Positions 8,795 to 17,053 of a stretch of 64,000 bases of DNA are shown in pieces. How positions within the stretch are numbered: the first letter of the stretch is position 1; each line of letters starts with the position of its first letter. Below the pieces are notes generated by a model that was not told the DNA's origin, searched no databases, and saw nothing but the letters and a program-made list of their open reading frames with translations. Both the position numbers and the translations under genes were made by a program. Location of the stretch: NCBI GenBank assembly GCA_964510205.1, contig CAZEBW010000006.1, positions 20,076 to 84,075 on the forward strand, given 5' to 3'. This DNA is from CAZEBW01 sp964510205. GTDB lineage: Bacteria > Chloroflexota > Anaerolineae > VGOG01.

Positions 8795-9867
8795 CTACAA
8801 GCCGGCCAAGCGCTCCAGGAGCCGCTGGATGAGCCAAACCGCCACCGGCAACAGCAGCGGCGAGAGCGCGACGCGCAGCGTGCCGGGCTGCCAGGGCCAG
8901 GTCGGGATTTTGGCCACCATCTCTAGTTCGATCTCCAGGCCGCCTATCGCCCTGTACAGCTCCGTCATGTCGGTCAGATCGCCGGCATCCACGCGGCGGT
9001 GCAGTTCAGCGATGGCCGCTTCCAGGCGCTGGTTGGCCTCGGATTCCAGGCGCGTCTTCTCCTCGACCATGCGGCGGTGCATGCCCAGCAGTGGCAGAAC
9101 GAAGGTCACTGCGGCCAAAAGCATCATGAAGACCATAATCCCAAGGGCCATGGGATCCGTCTCGCTCATGAACTCATACATGGCCAGGAGCGCGGTGTCT
9201 GCCAGCACCAGGTAGCCCATAGCGGTGCGCGCAGTCAGGCCTGAAAAGGCGTAGAGCGGGTCGGGCTGGAACAGGTTAATGCGCGTGACCGNNNNNNNNN
9301 NTGGATGCGGCTCACCATCGTCAGTTGATGGATGGTTTGGTAGACACAGGCTCCAAGACACGCGGAGACCAAGATGGCGTCAACGCTGCCAAATGCAAGC
9401 GCCAAGGCCGAAGTCTGGTAGTAGGGATTAGGAACGGTAGGATTGAACAGAACGGTCAGGGCAGCCAGCGCGCCGCCAATGGCGCCAGCCGACAATGCTA
9501 CCCACGACGGCAAGGTCGTGAGCTGATAGTGCAGCCGGTTGTACTCTGCCTCGTTCACGGCCAGCGCCGGACGGAACGTGTGTAGCGCCGCGCCCGCCGC
9601 CCCTTTCAAATAGTGCATCAGGGCCAGGAAATAGACGCCATCTGAGGCACTAACCGTGGAGAGTAGTTCGATGGTACCCAGCGGCTGCGACCCGTCCAGC
9701 CATTTGACGGCGTTGGCCATCAGGAAGAGGGCTAGCCACAGCACCACGTAGAACAACCAGCTCGGCCCCGGCAGCCGCCCGACCCAATCAATGAAGCGAT
9801 CCACCCAACTGGGTGAGTAGGGCCGTGGCGGGGTTTCGCTGTTGTGGAGAGTTGCGCCTTTGGTCAT
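8795..9867 (-). CDS. Hypothetical multi-pass membrane protein (interrupted by scaffold gap)
   Basis: I do not recognise this family. The N-terminal part (9867 to 9302) has hydrophobic segments at WLFYVVLWLALFLMANAV and VALSAGAIGGALAALTVL. After ten Ns, a second open frame continues with two more helices, a coiled-coil (EEKTRLESEANQRLEAAIAE) and a C-terminal hydrophobic stretch. The two halves are in different frames across the gap, so the N run does not have the true length; they are treated as one gene because neither has its own convincing end or start at the gap. ATG at 9867 is preferred over the GTG at 9873 because AAGGAG lies 8 bases upstream. Confidence 0.65.
9292..9301. other. Assembly gap (10 N)
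   Basis: Fixed-length run of ten N marking a scaffold join of unknown true length, inside the membrane-protein gene; it breaks the reading frame. Confidence 0.98.
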
Positions 9868-10045
9868 GGTCACAGCTCCTTGGGAAAAGAACAGCGGATC
9901 AGCAGGATTAACGGATCGGCTGCCTGATCAGACTAGACCGCAAGAGCCTGCCTCAAGGCCCAATCCGTCAGCAGGCCCACGGCACTGCTCGAGCCGTCTT
10001 GACCCTCAGATAATCCTGCCGATCCGTGTTCTATAGCCTAATCCC

Positions 10046-10567
10046 TCACCCCTCAAGAGCCGCGATAATGGTGCGGCAGAAGGCGGGCAGATCTGTGGGC
10101 ACGCGAGAGGTGATGATGTTGCCATCCTGCACTACCTCCTGGTCCAGGTAGGTCGCGCCCGCGTTGACCACGTCATCCTTGATGGCGCTGACGCAAGTGA
10201 CGCGGCGGCCCTTCAGGATGCCTGCCGAGGCCAGCACCCACCCGGCGTGACAGATGGCGGCCACCACCTTGCCCTGATCGTGCGCCTCCCGAACCAGCTT
10301 GAGGATGGACTCGTAGCGCCGCAGACGGTCCGGGGCGTAGCCGCCGGGCACGATGACGGCGTCGAAGTCGGCGGCCTCCACCTCGTCGGCGGCGGCGTCC
10401 ACCGTCACGGGGTAGCCGTGCTTGCTGGCGTAGGTCTCCGCGCTGCCCGTGCCGACGACCTTTACCTCGGCCCCCGCCTCCCGCAGCCGCAAGAGGGGAT
10501 ACCAAAGCTCCAGCTCTTGATAGTTGTCCTCCGCTAGAATTGCGATGTGCTTACCAGTTAGACTCAT
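10046..10567 (-). CDS. PfpI/DJ-1 family protein
   Basis: DJ-1/PfpI-superfamily protein (173 residues), the family that includes intracellular protease I, chaperones and glyoxalase-like deglycases. The nucleophile elbow VAAICHAGW places Cys106 and His107, with the partner Glu18 in NYQELELWYP, as in PfpI and YhbO. Length is normal. The actual reaction (deglycase, amidase or protease) is not decided by sequence. Confidence 0.9.
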   Translation of the reverse strand: MSLTGKHIAILAEDNYQELELWYPLLRLREAGAEVKVVGTGSAETYASKHGYPVTVDAAADEVEAADFDAVIVPGGYAPDRLRRYESILKLVREAHDQGKVVAAICHAGWVLASAGILKGRRVTCVSAIKDDVVNAGATYLDQEVVQDGNIITSRVPTDLPAFCRTIIAALEG

Positions 10568-10613
10568 TTTTTGACCTCCTTGTATGCTTTCTCTTTGATG
10601 GAATATGCAAGAA

Positions 10614-10657
10614 CGTATTCCGTATTGCGTATTGCGTATTGCGTGTTGCGTATTCCG
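10614..10657. repeat. Tandem 'gtattgc' repeat
   Basis: Seven-base units (gtattgc / gtgttgc) repeated about five times between gtattccg borders. The same unit recurs at 29044-29075 inside fdhA, 32331-32385 between mvhD and hdrA, and 56827-56887 inside hypF. Confidence 0.85.
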
Positions 10658-10685
10658 TTAAACCCTCCCAGTCCATTGTTCCCCC

Positions 10686-12296
10686 TCACTCCCCAAACAG
10701 CTCCGCGATGTCCTGCACTGCGCTCCGCCCCTCCCCCGCTCCCATGGCCCGATAGAACGCCTCGTCGTACTTGCGGGTTTGCACCTGGATGGGCATGGGC
10801 ACGGCGTGGCCCATGAGGAGAACTTGCTCGCGGGTATTCAAGCTGGCCAGCGCGCCGCGCAGGGTGCTGCGGTCCGCCACGCCGGTCAGCACGGCCTCGA
10901 TGTCCCGCTCCTCGGTGAGCTTGCCGGAGACGCGGGTGCCGAGCTGGCTCATCACCTCCGGGTCAATGCCGCTGGGCCGCTGGTCAATGACCATGAGGGT
11001 GACATTGTACTTGCGCAGCTCGCGGGCGATTTGGCCGAAGATGGTCTGCCTGGCCGCCGTGGGATTGAGAAACTTGTGGGCCTCCTCAATGGTAATCATC
11101 AGGGGGCGGGGCGCATCGCCGGGGTCCTTGGTCTCCTCGTAGCGCTCCACTTTCCTCTGATAGAGGCGGCGGATGCGGCGGGTGACGACGTTGGCCACCA
11201 GCATGTAGTCCAGGGCGCGGCTGTAGCGCCCGAACTGGAGGATGATGTGCTTGCCCTTGTCCAGCGCGGCCACCATATCGTCAATGATGCTGAAGCGAGC
11301 CTGTTCGGCTATGTATCCCCGCCGCTTGATGGCCATGAGCTTGCGCTGCAGAGCGATCGTGGCCTCCGAGTGCGCGCCGCTGGCCTGGCAAAATGCCTGC
11401 ACCGCTTCAGGCGACATCCCCAGCAGCTCCCGCAGCCAGTCTTCTTTGTAGACGTCGCTGAGCAGTCCCGCCGTGGCCGCCGTGGTGGGACGGAGGTCCA
11501 GCTCGCTGGCCAGAAGCATCACGTCCTCGGCCTCGATCTGATTGAGCCCAATCTGCAGGGTCACGTCCACGTTCTGGCGAGCAGCGGCCTTCTCGTCCAG
11601 CGAGTAGACCAGCATCTTGCTGCCGAAGATCTGCCGCAGCCCCCTGACCCACACCCCATCTTCCGACTGTTTGTCAAAGGCGTACTCGTTGTGCATGTCG
11701 AAGATGAGGTTGACAGCCGCGCCCGACTTGATGATGCCCGACAGAATGATGCGGGCCAGGAAGCTCTTGCCCGTGCCTGTCTGGCCGAAGATGCCGTTGG
11801 AGCGCTCCACCAGGCGGTCGAGCTTGAGGCAGATGGGGATGTCCATGGTCAGCGGCGTGCCCACGGCGAAGTTCAGCCCGCCCTCCTCGCCGAAGACAGT
11901 GGCGAAGTCCAGGGCATCGGCCTGGCACAGCTCGGCGAAGTGCATGGGGATGGTGCGCACCGGCTGCGGCGGCGACAGTTCGTCGGCGAAGGCGAGCTCG
12001 TCCCCCTTCTCCAGCATGAGCCGAGGCCTGACCTCCACTGTAGCGTAGGTGCTGATGCCGGACAGAGCCTGGGCGATAAAGGGCGAGGCATCGCGGGGCG
12101 GGTCGGCCAGCAGCGTGGGGTCCGTGGCTCGCAGTTGCAGATCCGAGATCATGCTGAAGTAGCGATTCTCCTTGCCTTCCACGATCACGAAATCGCCGAT
12201 ACGCAAGTCTTCGGTCGAACAGCCCGCATCCAGCCGCACCGTCAATCCCGCGTTAAACGCGCCATCGGTCACTACGCCTAGTCGTTTACGTTTCAT
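10686..12296 (-). CDS. herA: HerA-like ATPase (FtsK-HerA superfamily)
   Basis: Likely hexameric DNA translocase that works with NurA in DNA end resection. The 536-residue protein starts with a HAS-barrel-like region, then Walker A GIFGQTGTGKSFLARIIL (about residue 160), Walker B PLMITIEEAHKFLNP and the downstream QRPSGIDPEVMSQLGTR sensor region. ATG at 12296 is preferred over the GTG at 12302. It overlaps the end of the preceding small gene by 11 bases, indicating translational coupling. The NurA and HAS-barrel genes lie upstream on the same strand, separated by small toxin-antitoxin-like genes. Confidence 0.88.
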   Translation of the reverse strand: MKRKRLGVVTDGAFNAGLTVRLDAGCSTEDLRIGDFVIVEGKENRYFSMISDLQLRATDPTLLADPPRDASPFIAQALSGISTYATVEVRPRLMLEKGDELAFADELSPPQPVRTIPMHFAELCQADALDFATVFGEEGGLNFAVGTPLTMDIPICLKLDRLVERSNGIFGQTGTGKSFLARIILSGIIKSGAAVNLIFDMHNEYAFDKQSEDGVWVRGLRQIFGSKMLVYSLDEKAAARQNVDVTLQIGLNQIEAEDVMLLASELDLRPTTAATAGLLSDVYKEDWLRELLGMSPEAVQAFCQASGAHSEATIALQRKLMAIKRRGYIAEQARFSIIDDMVAALDKGKHIILQFGRYSRALDYMLVANVVTRRIRRLYQRKVERYEETKDPGDAPRPLMITIEEAHKFLNPTAARQTIFGQIARELRKYNVTLMVIDQRPSGIDPEVMSQLGTRVSGKLTEERDIEAVLTGVADRSTLRGALASLNTREQVLLMGHAVPMPIQVQTRKYDEAFYRAMGAGEGRSAVQDIAELFGE

Positions 12297-12633
12297 GTTC
12301 ACCCCTCAATTGGCAATGCCGTTCGATTTCAGCGATGAATTCTGCGAACGACATCTCACCCGGCAGTGTCTGGTGGCATACAGGATCATCGAAAGGATGG
12401 ATATGCCAGCCGCCGGTATTGTCTGCCCCAAACACCCGTCGCCCCCCCTGAATCAATGCGTAGGCCGTTGTATCTGTTTCTTCGTTGTAGAACGCGTCCA
12501 CAAATCCGCCAACAGTCATCGGCGCGCGCAGATTAATCGAAGTCGGCATCATGCGACGGATGATGGGGATTCCACAGATAGGCGATGCTATTGAAACCGA
12601 GAAAACCTGGTGTTCGAATTCAGTGATGGTCAT
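12286..12633 (-). CDS. Small hypothetical protein, TumE-like toxin candidate
   Basis: 115-residue protein. The segment YALIQGGRRVFGADNTGGWH followed by IHPFDD resembles the core of the TumE (DUF6516) toxin family, in which a G-x-DN...H-x-H pattern is conserved, and the C terminus LPGEMSFAEFIAEIERH fits the family's final helix. Its start overlaps the end of the preceding 105-residue gene by four bases (ATGA), as in a two-gene toxin-antitoxin operon. The family match is from memory and moderate; function is inferred. Confidence 0.5.
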   Translation of the reverse strand: MTITEFEHQVFSVSIASPICGIPIIRRMMPTSINLRAPMTVGGFVDAFYNEETDTTAYALIQGGRRVFGADNTGGWHIHPFDDPVCHQTLPGEMSFAEFIAEIERHCQLRGEHET

Positions 12634-12947
12634 GGCAGCTCTTCCAACGTCACCTGGAGCCGCCTCTCATCGGTCACAGAGGCTTCCCACTCCCAATAAT
12701 CGCGCTCCACCTCATAGGAGTGTTTATTAGGGATCTGGTCCTCATTCCACGCTTGCTTGAAGGCCTCAAAATCCATCTGATAACGTTCCTCAAACCGTTT
12801 TCGCTGCTCGCTAACCTCCTTGAGCTTCAGACGCACCAAGTCCTTTGTAGCCAGATGGAGGGCGACATCGAACCTAGGCTCCCCCGTCAGGTCCGCCAGA
12901 ATCCTGTGAATTGGCTTAGAAATCGTGGCTTCAATCATTTCACTCAT
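12630..12947 (-). CDS. Small hypothetical protein, probable partner/antitoxin of the next gene
   Basis: 105-residue, charged, mainly helical protein; I do not recognise a named family. AGGAGG stands about 10 bases before the ATG at 12947. The C terminus (VERDYWEWEASVTDERRLQV) is acidic and could bind the following TumE-like protein, whose start codon overlaps this stop. Pairing and order suggest an antitoxin-toxin operon lodged between the HAS-barrel and HerA genes. Confidence 0.5.
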   Translation of the reverse strand: MSEMIEATISKPIHRILADLTGEPRFDVALHLATKDLVRLKLKEVSEQRKRFEERYQMDFEAFKQAWNEDQIPNKHSYEVERDYWEWEASVTDERRLQVTLEELP

Positions 12948-13009
12948 TTCACTGACCTCCTAGCTGATGTGTTCTCGACCTCTTGTGGCTATACTCTCTG
13001 CCCTCTACA

Positions 13010-13132
13010 CTACCGCCGTGGCGCCACACTGGCCTTGATCTCCATCGCCCGATCGGTCTCGTCGTTGAGGATCTTGCGCCCCAGTTCGTTCCCGTATTCG
13101 GTGAGTTCGGGGATGTTGCTGACGTCGTCCAT
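13010..13132 (-). CDS. Very small hypothetical ORF (about 40 residues)
   Basis: An open frame reading MDDVSNIPELTEYGNELGRK and ending in APRR. Composition is protein-like (charged, no low complexity), but the start is uncertain: the frame stays open upstream into the direct repeat. It may be a short antitoxin-like protein or the surviving 3' end of a longer gene cut by the repeat at 13141. Confidence 0.35.
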   Translation of the reverse strand: MDDVSNIPELTEYGNELGRKILNDETDRAMEIKASVAPRR

Positions 13133-13140
13133 GGGAATGG

Positions 13141-13267
13141 CCTTTGACGCAACGGATACGCAGCGGATAAACGGATGCGCGCCTCCTCATCCGCTTATTC
13201 GCTGTCCATCCGTTGCCTCAATCCCATACAACACCGTCATCAACCGCTCGTAGTCGTGCTTGAGGAG
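13141..13267. repeat. Direct repeat copy A (127 bp)
   Basis: Nearly identical to 13504-13630, starting at cctttg and ending at gcttgaggag, with only scattered substitutions. Copy B includes the 3' end of the HAS-barrel gene (KHEYERLMTVLYAIEATDG); copy A encodes the matching KHDYERLMTVLYGIEATDG out of context, so A is a displaced duplicate. Confidence 0.9.
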
Positions 13268-13291
13268 AACGCAGAACTCAATGCTAGGCAT
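13187..13291 (-). pseudogene. Chimeric ORF: toxin start fused to duplicated HAS-barrel gene end
   Basis: A 34-residue frame begins MPSIEF, overlapping the end of the upstream antitoxin-like gene, then switches to CVLLKHDYERLMTVLYGIEA, which is the duplicated C terminus of the HAS-barrel protein. In many antitoxin-PemK/MazF pairs the toxin begins with a similar M-x-x-x-x-F segment at this position (family knowledge). I infer that the toxin gene was deleted by recombination with the 127-bp repeat. Confidence 0.5.
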
Positions 13292-13490
13292 TATTCCAGA
13301 CCTCGTCATCAATCGGGTTGTCCCAGAAGTCAAGGCTGCTCTGAGCTGCCAAGAGCAAGTCGCTGAAGTCATCTTCGGGCTCTTCCACGACGAACACGGC
13401 AACCCATTTACCCTTGGGCAGGGGAACGTTCAGTTCCACTTTGCCGTACTCTTGCACTTCCAGTTCGTACTTGAACGCTGTTTGTGGCAT
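13284..13490 (-). CDS. Orphan antitoxin-like protein
   Basis: 68-residue protein from ATG at 13490: a beta-rich N-terminal half (KYELEVQEYGKVELNVPLPK) and an acidic tail ending SLDFWDNPIDDEVWNNA, which resembles tails of small antitoxins found upstream of PemK/MazF toxins. An upstream in-frame start at 13553 would add residues encoded by repeat copy B and is rejected. Only a six-residue toxin-like start follows, so it appears to have lost its partner. Confidence 0.55.
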   Translation of the reverse strand: MPQTAFKYELEVQEYGKVELNVPLPKGKWVAVFVVEEPEDDFSDLLLAAQSSLDFWDNPIDDEVWNNA

Positions 13491-13503
13491 CACTCTCTCC
13501 TTC

Positions 13504-13630
13504 CCTTTGCCGCAACGGATACGCAGCGGATAAACGGATGCGCGCTTCCTCATCCGCTTATCTGCTATCCATCCGTTGCCTCAATTGCATACAACACTGT
13601 CATCAACCGCTCGTACTCATGCTTGAGGAG
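13504..13630. repeat. Direct repeat copy B (127 bp)
   Basis: Second copy of the repeat at 13141-13267, in its original place: it covers the last ~20 codons of the HAS-barrel gene and the sequence just after its stop. Confidence 0.9.
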
Positions 13631-14158
13631 GGCGGCGATTTCGCGGGCGGCCCGCTCCAGCCACTCCCTGTCCTGGCCCCGCTGGCGATAGGCCTGGCGG
13701 ACGTGGGCAGCCAGGAGTTGCTCGGACGGCACCTCGCCCGAGGCCGCCAGAAGCAGGCGCAGGTAGTAGAGTCGCTCGCTGAAGGCCCGCACTTCGTCCC
13801 CCGCACATTCGTGCACTGAGTAGTGGAGGGGCGGAGGCTGGGCGGGCAGGTGCTGGCGAATGGCGCCATCTTCCACACAACCCACCAGGAGCACGCTGAA
13901 CTCGGTGCGCAGGGTGTGCCTCAGCTCGGGGTGCTCGTCGTAGATGGCCCCGTCGTAGACCGCGTCGGTGCTGCGCCGTACCGCGCGGCGGCCGGGGTCC
14001 AAACCCGCCGTGGCGCCGTGGCTGACCACGCCGTAAACGCAGGCCCCCTCGCCCACCTCAACCTTCACCAGGCTGCCCAAAGCCGGCGGTCGATTCAGCT
14101 CCAAGCTCTCGGCCACAAACCCCGTCGTCCCCGTCTCAATGATCGCACCTATTCTCAT
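13565..14158 (-). CDS. HAS-barrel domain protein associated with NurA/HerA
   Basis: 197-residue protein. The N terminus MRIGAIIETGTTGFVAESL followed by LGSLVKVEVGEGACVYGVV has the pattern of the HAS barrel (HerA-ATP synthase barrel), a small beta domain in HerA-type ATPases and their partners. The rest is helical with many Arg and Glu. Its position between NurA and the HerA-like ATPase supports a role in that end-processing system; no catalytic motif is seen. Confidence 0.7.
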   Translation of the reverse strand: MRIGAIIETGTTGFVAESLELNRPPALGSLVKVEVGEGACVYGVVSHGATAGLDPGRRAVRRSTDAVYDGAIYDEHPELRHTLRTEFSVLLVGCVEDGAIRQHLPAQPPPLHYSVHECAGDEVRAFSERLYYLRLLLAASGEVPSEQLLAAHVRQAYRQRGQDREWLERAAREIAALLKHEYERLMTVLYAIEATDG

Positions 14159-14189
14159 TGGTCACATAATCCTTAGTCATTGGTCAATT

Positions 14190-14300
14190 GTGTCATTGCG
14201 AGGCGTCTTTTTGCCGAAGCAATCCCCCGAATTGCCGCAATCTCCACCTCGCGAATTGGGGATCGCTTCGGCGGAGAAGCATCGCCTCGCGATGACACTT
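14190..14300. repeat. Inverted repeat, gtcattgcgaggcg family
   Basis: tgtcattgcgaggcg at the left is answered by cgcctcgcgatgaca at the right, with inner complementary segments (gaagcaatcccc and ggggatcgcttc). It forms a long imperfect hairpin between nurA and the HAS-barrel gene. No coding sequence is seen. Confidence 0.8.
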
Positions 14301-14307
14301 GCACGAT

Positions 14308-15480
14308 TCACACACCCCGCCTCCGCTTGCTGCGGTCTTTGGCCGAGCGGGTGTAGGGGAGACCCCGCTCCGCCAGCGCCCTCTCCACCAGCTCCTCCAC
14401 CAGCCGCCTCTCGGCGGTGGTGATGACGGCCTGCTCGTGGGCCTCCTGCAGAGCCGGGGGGTAAGGCGGAACGTCCGGGCTGCGCCGACACTGGTCGGTG
14501 ACCAGGGCGTGGACCCGGTCCAGCATCTTCTCATCCCGCATCACCCACTGGGGAGCCTCGATGCGGACGACCTCTCCGCCCACATTGAGATAGAAGAACT
14601 GGATGCGATGGCTGCCGTAATGATCCAAGATGGCCGAGGTGCTCTCGAAGACGTCGGAGCGCTCACCCAACGCCAGCCCGCCCTCGAAGAGCTGGCGATC
14701 CCACGTCTCCCCCAGGAAACGGCAGAGCGCCCGCTGCTCCTCGGGCAGTGAGCAGCGCTCGCAGTCCGAGGGATCGTCCCGGCAGAGCGAGACCCGCAGG
14801 GCGTTGGCTACGTCGTGGCTGCCGGTGAAGCTGATGTAACCCACCACCGGCGCGCCGGCCGCCCGAAATCCATCCAGGCACTCACGAAATTGGCCCAGAA
14901 ACTCCTCCCTGACCTCTTTGTCCTCGCTCTGCAACGGCCAGAGGATCATGGAGCCATCCCTCAGCACCACCATCGGCTCGGTCGCCAATGGGATAGCTCT
15001 CAACGCCGCCTGCAACTCGGCGATTTGCATCTTCACCCCCAACCGCTCCCCTTCGATGGGAATTCGCCTCCCGTCGGGGGAGATGTAGAGGTCGGCGTCC
15101 TCGAAATAGAGCCGCCCCTCCGAAGCCAAATCGGCGTTGGGCTGGCGGCCGTAGGTCAGGACGGCGTGGCCGGTGTTGATCACGTGGTAGCGCAGCGAGC
15201 TGTGGCGGTCGGGCGGGATCGAGGAGCCGTCGGAGGCGATGACGCTGAAATCGGCGGGAGGCAGCGGGGGCGCGAAGGTCTGGCTCAGGGTGCGGACGGG
15301 GATGGCCACCAGCCAGGGATATCTCTCGCGGCGATCGCGCACTTTGGCCCGCAGTTCCCCAGCATCCACAGAGCGCAGCAGCTCCCGAGCCTCTTCCAGC
15401 AGATCGCCGCGCTCCTCGGCCATGAACGCCGCAGCCATCCTCTCCACTTGCTGACTGATGGCGCCTAATTCCAGGGGCAA
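14308..15480 (-). CDS. nurA: DNA double-strand break repair nuclease NurA
   Basis: NurA-domain nuclease of 390 residues, a Mn-dependent 5'-3' exo/endonuclease that works with HerA. FSVIASDGSSIPPDRHS near residue 79 holds the first catalytic acidic residue of the RNase H-like fold, and YISFTGSHDVANALR (about 215-230) and RIQFFYLNVGGEVVRIEAPQ (about 310-330) match the later motifs. The start is a TTG at 15480 with AAGGAG six bases upstream. Downstream on the same strand are the HAS-barrel and HerA-like genes. Confidence 0.85.
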   Translation of the reverse strand: MPLELGAISQQVERMAAAFMAEERGDLLEEARELLRSVDAGELRAKVRDRRERYPWLVAIPVRTLSQTFAPPLPPADFSVIASDGSSIPPDRHSSLRYHVINTGHAVLTYGRQPNADLASEGRLYFEDADLYISPDGRRIPIEGERLGVKMQIAELQAALRAIPLATEPMVVLRDGSMILWPLQSEDKEVREEFLGQFRECLDGFRAAGAPVVGYISFTGSHDVANALRVSLCRDDPSDCERCSLPEEQRALCRFLGETWDRQLFEGGLALGERSDVFESTSAILDHYGSHRIQFFYLNVGGEVVRIEAPQWVMRDEKMLDRVHALVTDQCRRSPDVPPYPPALQEAHEQAVITTAERRLVEELVERALAERGLPYTRSAKDRSKRRRGV

Positions 15481-15585
15481 TCCAATCTCCTTGTCGCCTC
15501 GTTACCTCGTCGCCTCATCGCCTCGTTGCCTTGTCACCCACCACAACCAATTATACCCCATAGTGCCGCCCTTGACAAACACGGC

Positions 15586-15614
15586 TTGCAACATCGGCCA
15601 GGTTGTAGTAAAAT
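15586..15614 (+). promoter_or_regulatory. Sigma-70-type promoter for xpt
   Basis: TTGCAA (15586-15591) and TAAAAT (15609-15614) with a 17-bp spacer, about 40 bases upstream of the xpt start codon. A consensus TTGACA at 15572-15577 has no -10 at the right spacing. Confidence 0.6.
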
Positions 15615-15652
15615 AGGATGCAAGAACAAAGCTCAAGGGAGGGTGAAGTCTG

Positions 15653-16225
15653 ATGGAAGCATTGAAGGACAGGATCGAACGGGAGGGGCAAAATCTGGGG
15701 CGAGGCATTCTCAAGGTGGACAGCTTCATCAACCATCAGGTGGATCCGGAGCTGATGGTGGCGGTCGGACAGAAGATGGCCGAGCGATTTGCGGAAGCTG
15801 GGGCGAACAAGGTGCTGACGGCGGAGATATCGGGGATAGCCCCGGCTGTGACCACGGGGCTGGCCCTGGGGATTCCCGTGGTCTACGCCCGCAAGACCAA
15901 GCCCATCACCATGCCCCAGCAGGTCTACCGCCAGACGGCCCCTTCCCACACCAAGGGCCGCCACGTGGAGTTGATGGCCTCGCCCGAGTTCTTGCGGCCC
16001 TCGGACCGCATCCTCATCGTGGACGACTTCCTGGCCACCGGCCAGACCATCTCCGCCCTGGTGCGGCTGGTGGCCGAGGCCGGGGCAGAGCTGGTGGGCA
16101 TCGGCACCCTCATTGAAAAGCGGTTTGAAGGGGGGCGAGACCGGTTGGAGGAGTTAGGCATCCCCATCGAATCCCTGGTGGTCATCGCCGACATGTCCGA
16201 TGGCCGCATCGTCTTCGGGGAGTGA
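15653..16225 (+). CDS. xpt: Xanthine phosphoribosyltransferase
   Basis: Converts xanthine and PRPP to XMP in purine salvage, feeding the GMP synthase encoded downstream. The 190-residue protein matches Xpt along its length: MEALKDRIEREGQNLG at the start, FINHQVDPELM, ARKTKPITMP and the PRPP-binding loop RILIVDDFLATGQT (about 118-131). A GGGAGG lies upstream of the ATG. Confidence 0.95.
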   Translation: MEALKDRIEREGQNLGRGILKVDSFINHQVDPELMVAVGQKMAERFAEAGANKVLTAEISGIAPAVTTGLALGIPVVYARKTKPITMPQQVYRQTAPSHTKGRHVELMASPEFLRPSDRILIVDDFLATGQTISALVRLVAEAGAELVGIGTLIEKRFEGGRDRLEELGIPIESLVVIADMSDGRIVFGE

Positions 16226-16283
16226 CTACAGCGGATTGGGGAAAGGAACGGATTTTGGGCAGGTGCGAGAGGGGGTGAATACG

Positions 16284-16655
16284 ATGGTTCTGAATGAAAA
16301 CGAACGACGAGCTCTAAGCGAGTACAAAGATCTCCTCCTACGAAGGTTTCCCCAACAAGTCGAGCGACTAATTTTATTCGGCTCCAAGGCGCGAGGGGAT
16401 TCCATCGCCGATTCAGACATTGATATCTTGGTCATCCTCCGGAAAAGAACAGAACTCACCAAAGAAGGCTTCCATCCCTTTGGTTCTGCTGATCCCACCT
16501 GGAGGGAAATCGTGGGGACGACCTTTGACCTCGTCATGAAGTACAACGTCAACATCTCGCCAACAGTGATCGGAATAAACGAGTATGAAGAACATTCCCC
16601 ATTGATGACCCATATCAAGAAAGAAGGTGTCGAGTTATGGAGAAGAACGAGTTAG
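16284..16655 (+). CDS. MNT-type nucleotidyltransferase (antitoxin of MNT-HEPN pair)
   Basis: Minimal nucleotidyltransferase of 123 residues with the Pol-beta signature LFGSKARGDSIADSDIDILV near residue 33 (GS-x10-D-x-D metal ligands). In MNT-HEPN systems this enzyme AMPylates and silences the HEPN RNase toxin (established for MntA/HepT). ATG at 16284 has GGGGGTG just upstream; an earlier in-frame ATG overlaps the end of xpt and is rejected. It overlaps the HEPN gene by 19 bases. Confidence 0.85.
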   Translation: MVLNENERRALSEYKDLLLRRFPQQVERLILFGSKARGDSIADSDIDILVILRKRTELTKEGFHPFGSADPTWREIVGTTFDLVMKYNVNISPTVIGINEYEEHSPLMTHIKKEGVELWRRTS

Positions 16656-17053
16656 AGAGCATAAGACTTCGGATGGCGCTCGCTGACGAGAAATTGGTCG
16701 TGGCACGAGACCTCCTGGCGGCTGGACACTACAACGACGTGATCGGGAAGGCATATTATGCCATGTTCTATGCCAGCAAGGCGCTCCTCCTGGCTGTAGG
16801 AGAAGACCCCGTTAGGCACACTGGGGTCATAACTTTCTTCGGGAAGCATTTCGTTAAGGTAGGTCTGACCGATCCAAAGTATGGACGTGCCCTGGCCATC
16901 GCCAAGCAATTGCGAGAGGAATGCGATTACAATGAGCGGAAAAGGGCAACTGAGGAAGAAGCAAAACTGGCCATTGCCGATGCCGAGGATTTCGTGCGCG
17001 AGGCACAGAGGATCTTGGAGAAGCTTCCGGTAGGAAACCTTAATGACCACTGA
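16637..17053 (+). CDS. HEPN-domain protein (toxin of MNT-HEPN pair)
   Basis: 138-residue all-helical HEPN protein. AKVYY-type core is seen as [17 protein letters not shown], followed by the RxxxDY region [18 protein letters not shown] toxins are RNases regulated by an adjacent MNT partner. The canonical R-x4-6-H catalytic motif is not obvious: Arg is followed by Asp-Tyr rather than His, so it may be catalytically different or act structurally. The stop overlaps the guaA start by 11 bases, so the pair is embedded in the purine operon. Confidence 0.8.
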   Translation: MEKNELESIRLRMALADEKLVVARDLLAAGHYNDVIGKAYYAMFYASKALLLAVGEDPVRHTGVITFFGKHFVKVGLTDPKYGRALAIAKQLREECDYNERKRATEEEAKLAIADAEDFVREAQRILEKLPVGNLNDH

